Below are positions 48,831-56,766 of a stretch of DNA of 64,000 nt, one piece after another. This DNA is from Saprospiraceae bacterium (lineage in GTDB: Bacteria > Bacteroidota > Bacteroidia > Chitinophagales > Saprospiraceae). Every line of letters begins with the position of its first letter. Position 1 is the first letter of the stretch. Location of the stretch: contig JADJXD010000001.1 of the NCBI GenBank assembly GCA_016715985.1, forward strand, positions 2,046,001-2,110,000, in the 5' to 3' direction. The translations under genes and the position numbers were made by a program. The notes beneath the pieces were generated by a model. The model ran no database searches and was not told the DNA's origin. It was given only the letters and a program-made list of their open reading frames with translations.

Positions 48831-49802
48831 ATGAAGCTAAACATAATTACTTTTATATTCGTCATCACATCACTATCTGTGTATGGCCAAGACTATACCG
48901 CTATCGACGCATATGCCAAATCTGTAAAATATTCAAAAGACCTGGCTAAACTCACTGACAAACTGACCTCTCCCTATCAGGATGATGAGTCCAAGGTACG
49001 GGCGATATTTGTCTGGATCGCATCCAATATCGAATACGACCATAAAAAGCTCGCTAAAATGCAAAGTAGTGGTTTCAAAAATACTAAATTGAAAGGTCGG
49101 TCAGAAGAAGATGTCAAAGCTAAAAGGCTTGCTCAGATACAAGGGTATATTGAGGAGACGCTTGATGATCGAAAAGGTGTTTGTCAGGATTATTCCTGGT
49201 TGTTTCAAGCGATGTGTATTCATGCGGGTATTGAGTGTGAATTTGTCACGGGAGTTGCAAAAACGAGACCCTCCCAAATCGGTTCAGAAAATACAGGTAC
49301 AAAACATGCATGGAATGCGGTAAAAATAAACGGTAAGTGGGCACTCATGGATGTGACATGGTCCAATGGAATGGGTGAAAAAGCAGATTTTGGCAAGGGA
49401 TTCTTTCATCTGCCGCCACAGACGATGATCATGTCCCACTTTCCTGCTGAGCCTGAGTGGCAACTCATGGACAGCGTTTATAGCAAAGCAACATTTGCAA
49501 GTCTTCCGTTTCTTTATTCGGGATTTATAAAATATGAAGTATCTGACATCACACCATTCACCGGCAAAGTCACCCGTAAAGATACGATCAGTCTCAAGGT
49601 AAAGTTAACTGCCGGATCCACATTAGTCATAGGAAAAAACAAAAAAAATACAAATATACCTGTCACACAGGATGGAGATCGATACTACTTTGACCTATCT
49701 TCCAAGATGCTATCCGGCAATATCGACGTATGTATCATGTCGTCAGCAGGGTATGTAGAACCACTATATGCGCTCCGAATAGGAGTGAGTGACGGGATAT
49801 AG
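48831..49802 (+). CDS. Exported transglutaminase-like protein
   Basis: A 323-residue exported protein with signal peptide MKLNIITFIFVITSLSVYG. Residues about 50-200 form a transglutaminase/protease-like core: VRAIFVWIASNIEYD, then the catalytic triad made of Cys118 (KGVCQDYSWLFQAMC), His (about 159, GTKHAWNAV) and Asp (about 174, WALMDVTWSNG). The remaining ~120 residues form a beta-rich domain. In Bacteroidota such proteins are thought to act on peptides or cross-links in the periplasm; the actual activity is unknown. It lies upstream of the Vsr and restriction-modification genes on the same strand but probably is not functionally linked to them. Confidence 0.85.
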   Translation: MKLNIITFIFVITSLSVYGQDYTAIDAYAKSVKYSKDLAKLTDKLTSPYQDDESKVRAIFVWIASNIEYDHKKLAKMQSSGFKNTKLKGRSEEDVKAKRLAQIQGYIEETLDDRKGVCQDYSWLFQAMCIHAGIECEFVTGVAKTRPSQIGSENTGTKHAWNAVKINGKWALMDVTWSNGMGEKADFGKGFFHLPPQTMIMSHFPAEPEWQLMDSVYSKATFASLPFLYSGFIKYEVSDITPFTGKVTRKDTISLKVKLTAGSTLVIGKNKKNTNIPVTQDGDRYYFDLSSKMLSGNIDVCIMSSAGYVEPLYALRIGVSDGI

Positions 49803-49912
49803 GAGAATGACGGTTTGTGCAGGCAAATACAGGGACTGAAATTATACAGTTTATCAACCGTTATATACCCAAACAACTCGATAACTCAGCAAATCAAACA
49901 AATCCGCTTTTT

Positions 49913-50329
49913 ATGGACGTCCACGACCCCGATACGAGATCATACAACATGAGCCAGATCAAAGGCTGGGATACCCAACCTGAGCTGATGGTGAGGAAAT
50001 TTTTGTTTTCAAAAGGACTGCGGTATAGGCTATATGATAAAAAACTGCCCGGGAAACCAGACATCATCCTGCCAAAATACAAAACCATCATCATGGTACA
50101 TGGTTGCTTCTGGCACGGTCATGAAGGATGTAAATATTTTGTGATTCCGAAGACAAGAACGGAGTGGTGGACAGAAAAAATCAATAAAAACAAAGCCAAC
50201 GATAAAAAAAACGAAACTGCACTCAACGCTTTGGGGTGGAAGGTAATCAAGGTTTTCGGATGTGAACTGAAGAAAGATAAAAAAGAAACTACATTAGAGC
50301 ATATTTTATCACAACTTAAAGAAAGTTAA
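49913..50329 (+). CDS. vsr: Very short patch repair (Vsr) DNA mismatch endonuclease
   Basis: A 138-residue nuclease that nicks next to T:G mismatches arising when 5-methylcytosine is deaminated. The frame is open from 49817, but the ATG at 49913 gives the exact family beginning MDVHDPDTRSYNMSQI, as in E. coli Vsr (A-D-V-H-D-x-x-T-R-S-x-N-M). The catalytic Asp is in LPGKPDIIL and the zinc-binding signature in VHGCFWHGHEGCKYF; RTEWWTEKI and LGWKVIKVFGCEL complete the family pattern. Its place just upstream of a C5-cytosine methyltransferase gene is the classical pairing, and it is likely to protect that enzyme's recognition sites. Confidence 0.95.
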   Translation: MDVHDPDTRSYNMSQIKGWDTQPELMVRKFLFSKGLRYRLYDKKLPGKPDIILPKYKTIIMVHGCFWHGHEGCKYFVIPKTRTEWWTEKINKNKANDKKNETALNALGWKVIKVFGCELKKDKKETTLEHILSQLKES

Positions 50330-50495
50330 TTATTTGTATATCAGATAATTAGTAATACAAGTGAATATCACAATTTTGATAATATTTTAAAATGAGATGC
50401 TTAGGAACTTAATTCTATTTCATGCTAAACAAAACGAAATTAGCTTCTGATAAATAAAACTTGATAAAATTATAGAAAAATAAAATGAAATTCCA

Positions 50496-50517
50496 TACTT
50501 TTGGACAAATTTTGTCC
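50496..50517 (+). promoter_or_regulatory. Promoter box with overlapping palindromic operator for the methyltransferase gene
   Basis: TACTTTTG (50496-50503) fits the -7 consensus TAnnTTTG. Its last G is the first base of a perfect palindrome, GGACAAA-T-TTTGTCC (50503-50517), which would cover the transcription start. The methyltransferase 20 bases downstream carries an N-terminal helix-turn-helix domain, so this is a likely autorepression site. Confidence 0.6.
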
Positions 50518-50536
50518 GAATATAAAAAAGTTAAAT

Positions 50537-52012
50537 ATGGAAGTTACTTTTGGTGAATTTATCAAAGAAAAAAGAACAAAATTGGGCTATCCTCTTCGGA
50601 AAGTAGCATCACATTTAGATATCGATCCATCGACACTTGGAAAAATTGAAAAAGACGAACGCCAACTAAACATTGAACAGCTAGAAAATCTATGTCAAAT
50701 TTTACAAACTGACAAAAACACACTTTTGAATTACCATCATTCTACAAGAATTTTTGATGATTTAAAATGTTATCCAAATTATCATGAGGTATTAAACATA
50801 GTAAATGAACAATTGTCACATTACTTTACTAAACAAACTACTATTAAATTTGAAAAAGATTGGAAAGAAAAGGAATTTACAAATCCGCATGCAATAATCA
50901 GAATAGGAACAATGTTTTCAGGTATTGGAGCAATTGAGTATGCATTGAAAAGGTTAAATTTAAAGACTGAAATCCAATTTGCTAGCGATATTGACAACTT
51001 TGCCAAACAAAGTTATTTCGCAAACTATGAAATAGCAGAAAGTAATTGGTACAACGATGTGCACGATATTAATGGAACTAAATACAGGGGTAAATTGGAT
51101 TTATTAGTTGGCGGCAGTCCTTGTCAATCTTTTTCAATGGTTGGAAAACGTAGAGGTTTGGACGATACTAGAGGAACTTTATTTTATGAATTTGCAAGAG
51201 TTGTTAAAGAAAGCCAGCCAAATGTTTTTATTTTTGAAAATGTAAAAGGATTAATAAATCACGATAATGGAAATACTTTTGAAACTATAAAAGCAACTTT
51301 TGATGAACTTGGATATAAATATTTTTATCAAGTTTTAAATGCCAAAAATTACGGAATGCCCCAACACAGAGAAAGAATTTTTGTTGTTGGTTTCAAAGAT
51401 AAAAACGCAACATTTACATTCCCGGCACCAATTGAATTGGAATATAAAATGCAAGATTTTTTAGAAGATTTTACAGACAGTAAATATTATCTTAAAGAGA
51501 AAGGTGTCAAATTTGTGACAAGTTCGAAAAATAGAAACAAACGATATACTCAAATAAATGGGGAAATAGCACTATGTCAAAAAGCAAATCAACAATTTAA
51601 TTGGCACGGTGATTTCGTATTCGAACAAGGCGCAAGTAAATTTGATGAATTTATTTTTGATGTAAATGATGTTGAAGAAAAATATTATTTATCAGATAAA
51701 GTCCGTGACTATGTTTTAAGTAGCGGAACAAAAACTTTTAAAACATCAATAAAAACGGACCTTGAAGTTGCAAGACCACTTTTACAAAGTATGCACAAAA
51801 TGCACAGAGCTGGAGTAGACAACTACGTTACACATACTGGAAAAATTAGAAAACTTACACCAAAAGAATGTTTGCGTTTAATGGGTTTTCGAGATGATTT
51901 CACACAAGTAGTAAGCGATACTCAAATGTACAGACAAGCAGGGAATAGCATAGTTGTTGATGTTTTGATAGCTTTACTAAAACAAATGGATATTACTAAA
52001 TTTGTAGATTAG
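50537..52012 (+). CDS. C5-cytosine DNA methyltransferase with N-terminal helix-turn-helix domain
   Basis: A 491-residue type II modification enzyme that makes 5-methylcytosine. The ATG at 50537 (MEVTFGEFIKEKR) is preferred over an upstream TTG at 50501 inside the putative operator. Residues 5-65 are a Cro/C1-type helix-turn-helix domain (LRKVASHLDIDPSTLGKIEK). The methyltransferase motifs follow in order: motif I (GTMFSGIGAIEYAL), motif IV with catalytic Cys196 (GGSPCQSFSMVGKRRGL), motif VI (FENVKGL), motif VIII (QHRERIFVVGF), and motif X (YRQAGNSIVVDVL). The target-recognition region is at about 300-420. It is followed after five bases by an HNH nuclease gene and preceded by vsr: a complete restriction-modification set. 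The gene is visibly richer in A+T than aspS or hisS, as expected for acquired DNA. Confidence 0.94.
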   Translation: MEVTFGEFIKEKRTKLGYPLRKVASHLDIDPSTLGKIEKDERQLNIEQLENLCQILQTDKNTLLNYHHSTRIFDDLKCYPNYHEVLNIVNEQLSHYFTKQTTIKFEKDWKEKEFTNPHAIIRIGTMFSGIGAIEYALKRLNLKTEIQFASDIDNFAKQSYFANYEIAESNWYNDVHDINGTKYRGKLDLLVGGSPCQSFSMVGKRRGLDDTRGTLFYEFARVVKESQPNVFIFENVKGLINHDNGNTFETIKATFDELGYKYFYQVLNAKNYGMPQHRERIFVVGFKDKNATFTFPAPIELEYKMQDFLEDFTDSKYYLKEKGVKFVTSSKNRNKRYTQINGEIALCQKANQQFNWHGDFVFEQGASKFDEFIFDVNDVEEKYYLSDKVRDYVLSSGTKTFKTSIKTDLEVARPLLQSMHKMHRAGVDNYVTHTGKIRKLTPKECLRLMGFRDDFTQVVSDTQMYRQAGNSIVVDVLIALLKQMDITKFVD

Positions 52013-52017
52013 TTTTT

Positions 52018-53145
52018 ATGGCAGATTATCAGAAAATAAAAATAGAGAATATTGAATATTTCATAATTGATTCAATACAAGACTTTAGAGCGGAAGATAG
52101 TTTTATTCATAGGTCAAATAAATTGGCACAATTTGACGGAAACGGAGAATCAAAAAAACACATTGGTACTTATAAAGGAGAGTTAGGTCAAAGAATTTCT
52201 AACTTTTTTGATTATTCAACTTGGGGTTTGGAACATTATGACTCTGAAAAAAAGCGTAAAACAATACAATCTGCAAGAGCTTGTGGAGCTGTAATTCAAG
52301 ACAATACGTGCTTCTTTAGTAAATCAAATTTGTTAAAATATTTGGATGATGCTAAAGCCGAATATTATGCACAAGAACAAATTTATCATAATGATATAAG
52401 CAAATTTTATGATGAACGATATCAAGAAGTACAAAGTATTGAAAATGAACATATTACTTTTTCAATTTATGATGCGTCAGACAACATATCCCAAACACAA
52501 AATAGAGGCTACATTAGATCAGATGATACTATTTGGAAACTTTGGCGAGAATTAATCTTACCTAAAATTAGTTACCTTTCTATTCTTAAATTAGTTCCTG
52601 TTAATCAAATAGAGGAAAATATCAGACCTTTATTTTACTTTAGAATTCTACTCGACTATCAATTTAGGACCTTTGTTCACCCAAGTGCTTTGCATATACT
52701 TAAAGAAATTCCAATTGATATTCCCGAAATAGAAGAAATTAAAAAATTATACAGAATTGGTCAAGAAAGATATAGAAAAGCAGTTATAGAATATATGCCA
52801 CAATGCCCATTCTCAAAAATAACAGATGAAAGACTTTTAATTGCAAGCCATATCAAGCCTTACAGCGTTTGTATTAAGGAAAATAAAGAAAACGAAGCTT
52901 TGGATTATCTAAACGGACTTTCACTTTCACCAACTTATGACAGACTTTTTGACCAAGGATATATTACATTTTCGGATAGCGGAGAATTAATATGTGGCAC
53001 TCAATTAAGCCCTTATACTTGGGATAAACTCAATATTAATCCAACAGCAAAAAATAAAATGCGAATTTTTCCTGAAAGTAGAGAAAGCTACTTAGACTAT
53101 CATAGAAAGCATGTATTTCAAGATGACATAAATGACTTAACATAA
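52018..53145 (+). CDS. HNH-type restriction endonuclease
   Basis: A 375-residue nuclease, partner of the adjoining methyltransferase; its ATG lies five bases after the methyltransferase stop, so the two are co-transcribed. The N-terminal 250 residues show no clear motif and probably recognise DNA. The C-terminal ~100 residues hold an HNH_2-type domain: ERLLIASHIKPYSVC with the first His at about 277, then LNGLSLSPTYDRLFDQGYITF with the Asn and Asp typical of the ββα-metal fold. The same arrangement (SHIKP...NGLxLSPTYDxLFD) is frequent in type II and stand-alone HNH restriction enzymes. The recognition sequence cannot be read from the protein. Composition is AT-rich like the methyltransferase gene. 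Confidence 0.85.
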   Translation: MADYQKIKIENIEYFIIDSIQDFRAEDSFIHRSNKLAQFDGNGESKKHIGTYKGELGQRISNFFDYSTWGLEHYDSEKKRKTIQSARACGAVIQDNTCFFSKSNLLKYLDDAKAEYYAQEQIYHNDISKFYDERYQEVQSIENEHITFSIYDASDNISQTQNRGYIRSDDTIWKLWRELILPKISYLSILKLVPVNQIEENIRPLFYFRILLDYQFRTFVHPSALHILKEIPIDIPEIEEIKKLYRIGQERYRKAVIEYMPQCPFSKITDERLLIASHIKPYSVCIKENKENEALDYLNGLSLSPTYDRLFDQGYITFSDSGELICGTQLSPYTWDKLNINPTAKNKMRIFPESRESYLDYHRKHVFQDDINDLT

Positions 53146-53274
53146 AACTAAATAATGACTTTTAATGCAGGATTATTTGTTAAACAAATCTAATAGCTAA
53201 TAATGTGAAGTAGCGATAGGTACAACGTTCTGTCAGCAACATTGCAGCATTCTGTTGCAAACCTATTATAAACT

Positions 53275-53505
53275 GTGGAAGTAAATTTTAAGTATGAAAC
53301 ATGTACGAATTGGGGTGAATATCTTAAAGTAAAGCTGTCTAAAGAATAATTCAAACAATTTGGTAAAGGGTTTTCTGTAAGAAATATAGAACAAATGATG
53401 CAATTTTAGCTCACTTATTCCATAAGTCATACACTGTTTGATGAATTCAAAAATGATCCGCAAAAATCATTGACGAATACTTCTGAAAAAAATTCCGATC
53501 TGTAA
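53275..53505 (+). pseudogene. Decayed DUF1016/YhcG N-terminal fragment
   Basis: Read in one frame from GTG 53275, the translation is TNWGEYLKVKLSKE-stop-FKQFGKGFSVRNIEQMMQF-stop-LTYSISHTLFDEF. This matches the pattern of the DUF1016 N-terminal domain (YGKxLIxxLSKELxxxFGKGFSxRNLxxMRxFYxxYPIxQTL), with a stop (TAA) in the loop and a second (TAG) in place of the conserved Tyr. Two nonsense changes and the absence of the rest of the gene show that it is a remnant. DUF1016 proteins are predicted PD-(D/E)XK nucleases linked to mobile elements. Confidence 0.65.
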
Positions 53506-53528
53506 CATAGTTTAGATTTAACAAAACC

Positions 53529-53578
53529 GCAGACAGTGTCTGCTCTCCTTAGGATGGAAAACAGCAGACACTGTCTGC
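53529..53578. repeat. Perfect 16-base inverted repeat, each arm itself palindromic
   Basis: GCAGACAGTGTCTGCT (53529-53544) and AGCAGACACTGTCTGC (53563-53578) are exact reverse complements, separated by 18 bases. Each arm is also nearly self-complementary around its centre. A T-rich run follows (TTTATTTC), so it may terminate transcription. The two-arm form with an 18-base spacer is the same geometry as the repeats around the ATPase gene at 54001. The rest of 53146-53830 shows only the DUF1016 remnant. Confidence 0.8.
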
Positions 53579-53836
53579 TTTATTTCATTGTTATAGCTTC
53601 TAGTAATTTTGAATGCAACCGATGCTGCTCACCATTGTCCTAATGATTTCATGTTTGGTACTTTGCGAAATCACCGGGTTCGCAATCTTAATTTAAATCT
53701 ATTGTCTGAAAAACAAAACTCAACCCATCATCGAAGTACCGAAATACCTTGATTTACAAATGATATCCGAATTGGTGAAATTAGCAAGGATGTTCGATCG
53801 AATATTTTTTCCGGCAGAATATATTTTTCAAACCTA

Positions 53837-53983
53837 ATTCTGCGGAATCTGCCATAATTCACCCACATTCCGCAGATTTGAGTTTTTACTTCTGCGGAAT
53901 CTGCCTATTTTTACCCACATTCCGCAGATTTCAGTTGCTAATTCTGCGGAATCGTTGTATATTTGCACACACATTCCGCAGAT
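53837..53983 (+). repeat. Repeat family A, upstream cluster: three inverted-repeat units at a 52-base period
   Basis: Three units, each made of TCTGCGGAAT, a spacer of 18-20 bases and ATTCCGCAGA. The left arms start at 53839, 53891 and 53943, an exact 52-base period; the right arms start at 53867, 53919 and 53973. The spacers of units 1 and 2 are themselves similar (they end in ACCCAC), while unit 3 holds the promoter of the ATPase. The last arm ends 18 bases before the ATPase ATG. The same units occur downstream of the gene (55437-55515) and again at 56508-56640. Confidence 0.9.
53935..53965 (+). promoter_or_regulatory. Promoter of the DUF234-type ATPase inside a repeat unit
   Basis: TTG (53935-53937), a 20-base spacer and TATATTTG (53958-53965) form a well-spaced Bacteroidota promoter. 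The left arm of the third repeat unit lies between -33 and -7, and its right arm (53973-53982) lies over the expected transcription start. A protein that binds the arms would block transcription. Confidence 0.62.
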
Positions 53984-54000
53984 AAAGGAAAATATACACC

Positions 54001-55425
54001 ATGATAGGCCGTCAAAAAGAGATACAAATACTTTCAAAAGCATACGCATCAGACAAACCTGAACTCATAGCCGTTTTTGGCAGAAGACGGGTAGGTAAGA
54101 CTTATCTGATCAGGCAGTATTTTGGCGATAAGATTGACTTCGAACTTACCGGACTAAAAGATGGTAACAAACAACAGCAATTGAGAAACTTTTCCTATAG
54201 TCTGAAGGAAGCACAGAAGGCGGACGAGGTCCCACCGATGCCCCTTGACTGGCTGGAAGCATTTCACCAACTAAAAGTATTTCTGGAATCTCAGGAAGAT
54301 ACCGCCACACGGAAGGTTGTCTTTATTGACGAATTACCCTGGATTGCGGCAGGCAGATCAGATTTTTTGACAGGATTTAGCTATTTTTGGAATAGTTATG
54401 CATCCAAATCCAATATTGTGGTGGTCATCTGTGGGTCCGCCACCGCTTGGATGACCCAAAAAATCATCAATGATAAAGGCGGACTTCATAATCGGGTGAC
54501 GCAGCAGATTCATCTTCAGCCATTTACCCTGACAGAAACTGAAGCCTTCCTAAGGAATAAAAATATTTTTTTAGACAGATACCAAATCATACTTTTATAT
54601 ATGGCTATGGGCGGCATACCGCTCTATCTGGAACAAATTCAAGAAGGTAGAAGCGCCATACAAAACATAGATCATATCTGTTTTAACTCCCATGGTTTTC
54701 TTAGGAATGAGTTTGATAATTTGTACAGTGCACTGTTCAGTAATGCTGATCGTTATATGATGATTGTTGCAGCCTTATCATCGTCGTGGAAAGGTATGGA
54801 AAGATCTGAAATAGTCTGGTTAACAGAGATAAAGGATGGTGGCGGATTGACTGCCATGCTAAAAGACCTTGAGATGTCCGGCTTCATATCATCTTATGTG
54901 CCTTTCGGAAATAAGAAAAAAAACACGCTTTACCGACTGATTGATTGTTATTCTTTATTTTATTTACGATTTATTCAAAATATACCCAAAACCGAAACTA
55001 CATCTTATCAAACACTGAGTCAAACCCAAACCTGGAAAACATGGACAGGTTATGCTTACGAAAATATTTGTTTGTTGCATATCAAAAACATTAAGGCGTC
55101 TCTGGGTATCGCAGGTGTGCAAACCAATCAATATAGTTTTTTGGCAAAGTCAACTGATGAATACGACGGTGTACAGATAGACCTTCTGATTGACAGGCAT
55201 GATAATGTAATTAATCTATGTGAGATTAAGTTTTACAATGAAGAAATAATCATCTCAAAAGTCGATGCTGAGAATATCCGCAAGAAAAAAAGCATTTTCA
55301 AGTTTATTACAAAAACAAAAAAACAAGTTTTTGTCACATTGATTACAACGTTTGGAATGCATCAAAATAAAAATACACTGGGACTTATAGACAATGTATT
55401 GTCAGCAGACGCACTTTTTGATTGA
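54001..55425 (+). CDS. AAA+ ATPase with C-terminal DUF234 / PD-(D/E)XK-like domain (ATPase A)
   Basis: A 474-residue P-loop ATPase. Walker A is GRRRVGKT (residues 27-34), Walker B VVFIDELPW (106-114), with a sensor-like VVVICGSATAWM about 35 residues on. The middle contains a winged-helix-like stretch (SSSWKGMERSEIVWL). The C-terminal ~140 residues match the DUF234 pattern found with archaeal-type DEXX-box ATPases, and its core VQIDLLIDRHDNVINLCEIKF shown here as VQIDLLIDR and NLCEIKF has the D...E-x-K spacing of PD-(D/E)XK nucleases. The family's job is not established; links to mobile DNA have been proposed. The gene is bracketed by its own repeat family: the last upstream arm ends 18 bases before the ATG, and the first downstream copy begins about 12 bases after the stop. 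It stands alone, with no co-transcribed partner. Confidence 0.88.
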   Translation: MIGRQKEIQILSKAYASDKPELIAVFGRRRVGKTYLIRQYFGDKIDFELTGLKDGNKQQQLRNFSYSLKEAQKADEVPPMPLDWLEAFHQLKVFLESQEDTATRKVVFIDELPWIAAGRSDFLTGFSYFWNSYASKSNIVVVICGSATAWMTQKIINDKGGLHNRVTQQIHLQPFTLTETEAFLRNKNIFLDRYQIILLYMAMGGIPLYLEQIQEGRSAIQNIDHICFNSHGFLRNEFDNLYSALFSNADRYMMIVAALSSSWKGMERSEIVWLTEIKDGGGLTAMLKDLEMSGFISSYVPFGNKKKNTLYRLIDCYSLFYLRFIQNIPKTETTSYQTLSQTQTWKTWTGYAYENICLLHIKNIKASLGIAGVQTNQYSFLAKSTDEYDGVQIDLLIDRHDNVINLCEIKFYNEEIIISKVDAENIRKKKSIFKFITKTKKQVFVTLITTFGMHQNKNTLGLIDNVLSADALFD

Positions 55426-55436
55426 TGCACATGATC

Positions 55437-55515
55437 CCTAATTCTGCGGAATCTACCTATTTTGACCCACATTCCGCAGATATATGTTGCTAATTCTGCG
55501 GAATCGTACTATATT
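55437..55515 (+). repeat. Repeat family A, downstream cluster: one and a half units
   Basis: TCTGCGGAAT (55443-55452) and ATTCCGCAGA (55471-55480) form a full unit with an 18-base spacer; 52 bases on, a second left arm TCTGCGGAAT (55495-55504) follows, but its right arm is missing and the sequence runs into a T tract. The order full unit, linker TTGCTAA, then left arm followed by a TATATTT-like stretch repeats the last two units upstream of ATPase A, so the two clusters are direct repeats that flank the gene. Confidence 0.88.
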
Positions 55516-55569
55516 TTTTTACAAAAAGTTTAGAAAATCAGGATATTGGTGATTAAATATTTAAAATCT

Positions 55570-56187
55570 TCAATAAGCTTCAGTTGCTCCTTTAGGCGAA
55601 TAGGCTTTAAATAAATTATAAGCTCCATATCCAATAGCTAATAAACTTAATCTTGAAATAATTTTAATATTAGTCATCAAACCAATAAGCAAAAGTAAAA
55701 TTCCAAATATAATGCTTATTATCCCGAGCGTCACGATAAGGTTCTTTTCAGAACCATTGGGAACTTCTGTGTAAATTTTATAATTGTCAATTAGCTTTAG
55801 AATCTCTTGTTCTGTGATACAAGGTGAGATATTCACTGTCACAATTTCTTCTTCACTTTTGCCTTCTATAGCCATCTGTTTAACCTTTTTGTTAGTATCT
55901 TCCAAAATTTTACTTTTTACTCTTTCCTTCAAACTATCAAACAATGATTTATCTAAACTAGAAAATTCTGACATTTTTTCTTGAATAGTTCCTTCAAGCA
56001 TGTATTGTTTTATTTTACTACCATATTCTTCTTCTAACATAGTTTTGGCACTTAAAAAAATCTTATCAATATCAGAAGCAAAAAGTCCTTTTGACTTTAA
56101 TTGGATAGCTAATTCATCAATTGAAATTTGATTTTTCATATCTAATACCATTTCTTCTGCATATTTGATTTTTTCTTGGTAAGTCAT
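55570..56187 (-). CDS. Protein of unknown function with C-terminal membrane helices
   Basis: A 205-residue protein, not recognised. The first ~145 residues are helical and charged (KIKYAEEMVLDMKNQISIDEL, cited as EEMVLDMKNQISIDEL; GKSEEEIVTVNISPCI) with coiled-coil-like heptads. Two hydrophobic segments follow at about 150-170 (LIVTLGIISIIFGILLLLIG) and 175-192. The ATG at 56187 starts MTYQEKIKYAEEMV and lacks a signal peptide, so the soluble part is probably cytoplasmic and anchored by its C-terminus. It lies between two clusters of repeat family A, on the opposite strand to both ATPases, and could be cargo or simply a neighbour. Confidence 0.6.
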   Translation of the reverse strand: MTYQEKIKYAEEMVLDMKNQISIDELAIQLKSKGLFASDIDKIFLSAKTMLEEEYGSKIKQYMLEGTIQEKMSEFSSLDKSLFDSLKERVKSKILEDTNKKVKQMAIEGKSEEEIVTVNISPCITEQEILKLIDNYKIYTEVPNGSEKNLIVTLGIISIIFGILLLLIGLMTNIKIISRLSLLAIGYGAYNLFKAYSPKGATEAY

Positions 56188-56507
56188 TTTTGAAATTATT
56201 TATTTCACGTAAAACTAATTAAAAATTTTAGTTAGTTTATATCCTTTTTGTAATGAATTATAATTTGCTAAGTTGATTCATACAGACTTTTAAGTTTTTT
56301 TAAAATAATCAATATAAAATCAAATACATAGCTAAACTGCTGCAAATCAGACATTTTTCAAACTTATTCCCGATCGTTGCAGGTTATAACTGCGATGAAA
56401 TAAATTTATAATTCAGTGACACCCGATAATTATAACACCGACTTTTTACGGCATCAGAATTTGCAACTGAGATCAGATCCCGTTATAATCGTGATAGTCT
56501 GAGATCG
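56188..56507. other. Intergenic region with degraded palindromic words
   Basis: No coding frame is convincing. Scattered words such as GTTATAAC (in TGCAGGTTATAACTGC), TTATAATCG and GCGATGA recall halves of repeat family B, but none forms a good pair. They may be remains of older repeats, or chance in AT-rich DNA. Confidence 0.35.
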
Positions 56508-56640
56508 ACTGTTTCTTTCCGGAAGAATATATTTCCCACACCTAAATCTGCGGAATCTATCCATTTAGACCCACATTCCGCAGATTTGAGTTGCTATTTC
56601 TGCGGAATCTACCTATTTTGACCCACATTCCGCAGATTTA
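56508..56640 (+). repeat. Repeat family A, third cluster without an ATPase gene
   Basis: Two full units: TCTGCGGAAT at 56547 and 56599 (52 bases apart) with ATTCCGCAGA at 56575 and 56627. The sequence before them, GATCGA...TTTCCGG-AGAATATATTT...CACCTAA, copies the sequence at 53803-53838 in front of ATPase A, so homology extends about 40 bases beyond the repeats. No family-A ATPase gene follows; instead the family-B unit begins 60 bases on. This looks like a solo copy left behind by loss or recombination. Confidence 0.82.
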
Positions 56641-56697
56641 CATAGTTTATTTGGTGCACTTGTGTAAAATATACTGCAAAACTTGAAGATAGATTTC

Positions 56698-56764
56698 TAA
56701 AAACACCCACTTTCTGCGATCATAATCGCCAAAAAGTATATATATTTGCGATTATAATCGCAAA
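56698..56764 (+). repeat. Repeat family B, upstream copy with promoter of ATPase B
   Basis: A 67-base direct repeat (second copy at 57901-57967; 5 mismatches by eye). It contains TGCGATCATAATCGCC (56715-56730) and, 16 bases on, the perfect palindrome TGCGATTATAATCGCA (56747-56762). TATATTTG (56741-56748), a consensus -7 box, lies between the arms and runs into the second palindrome, which ends four bases before the ATG. The transcript would start at or near the start codon, and a protein on these sites would shut it off. Confidence 0.88.
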
Positions 56765-56766
56765 TA

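Noticed and set aside
53837..56640. The 52-base periodic repeats look at first like a small CRISPR array.
   Set aside because: There are only one to three units per cluster, the sequence between the arms is itself conserved rather than unique, the units are inverted repeats that hold a promoter, and no cas gene is present.
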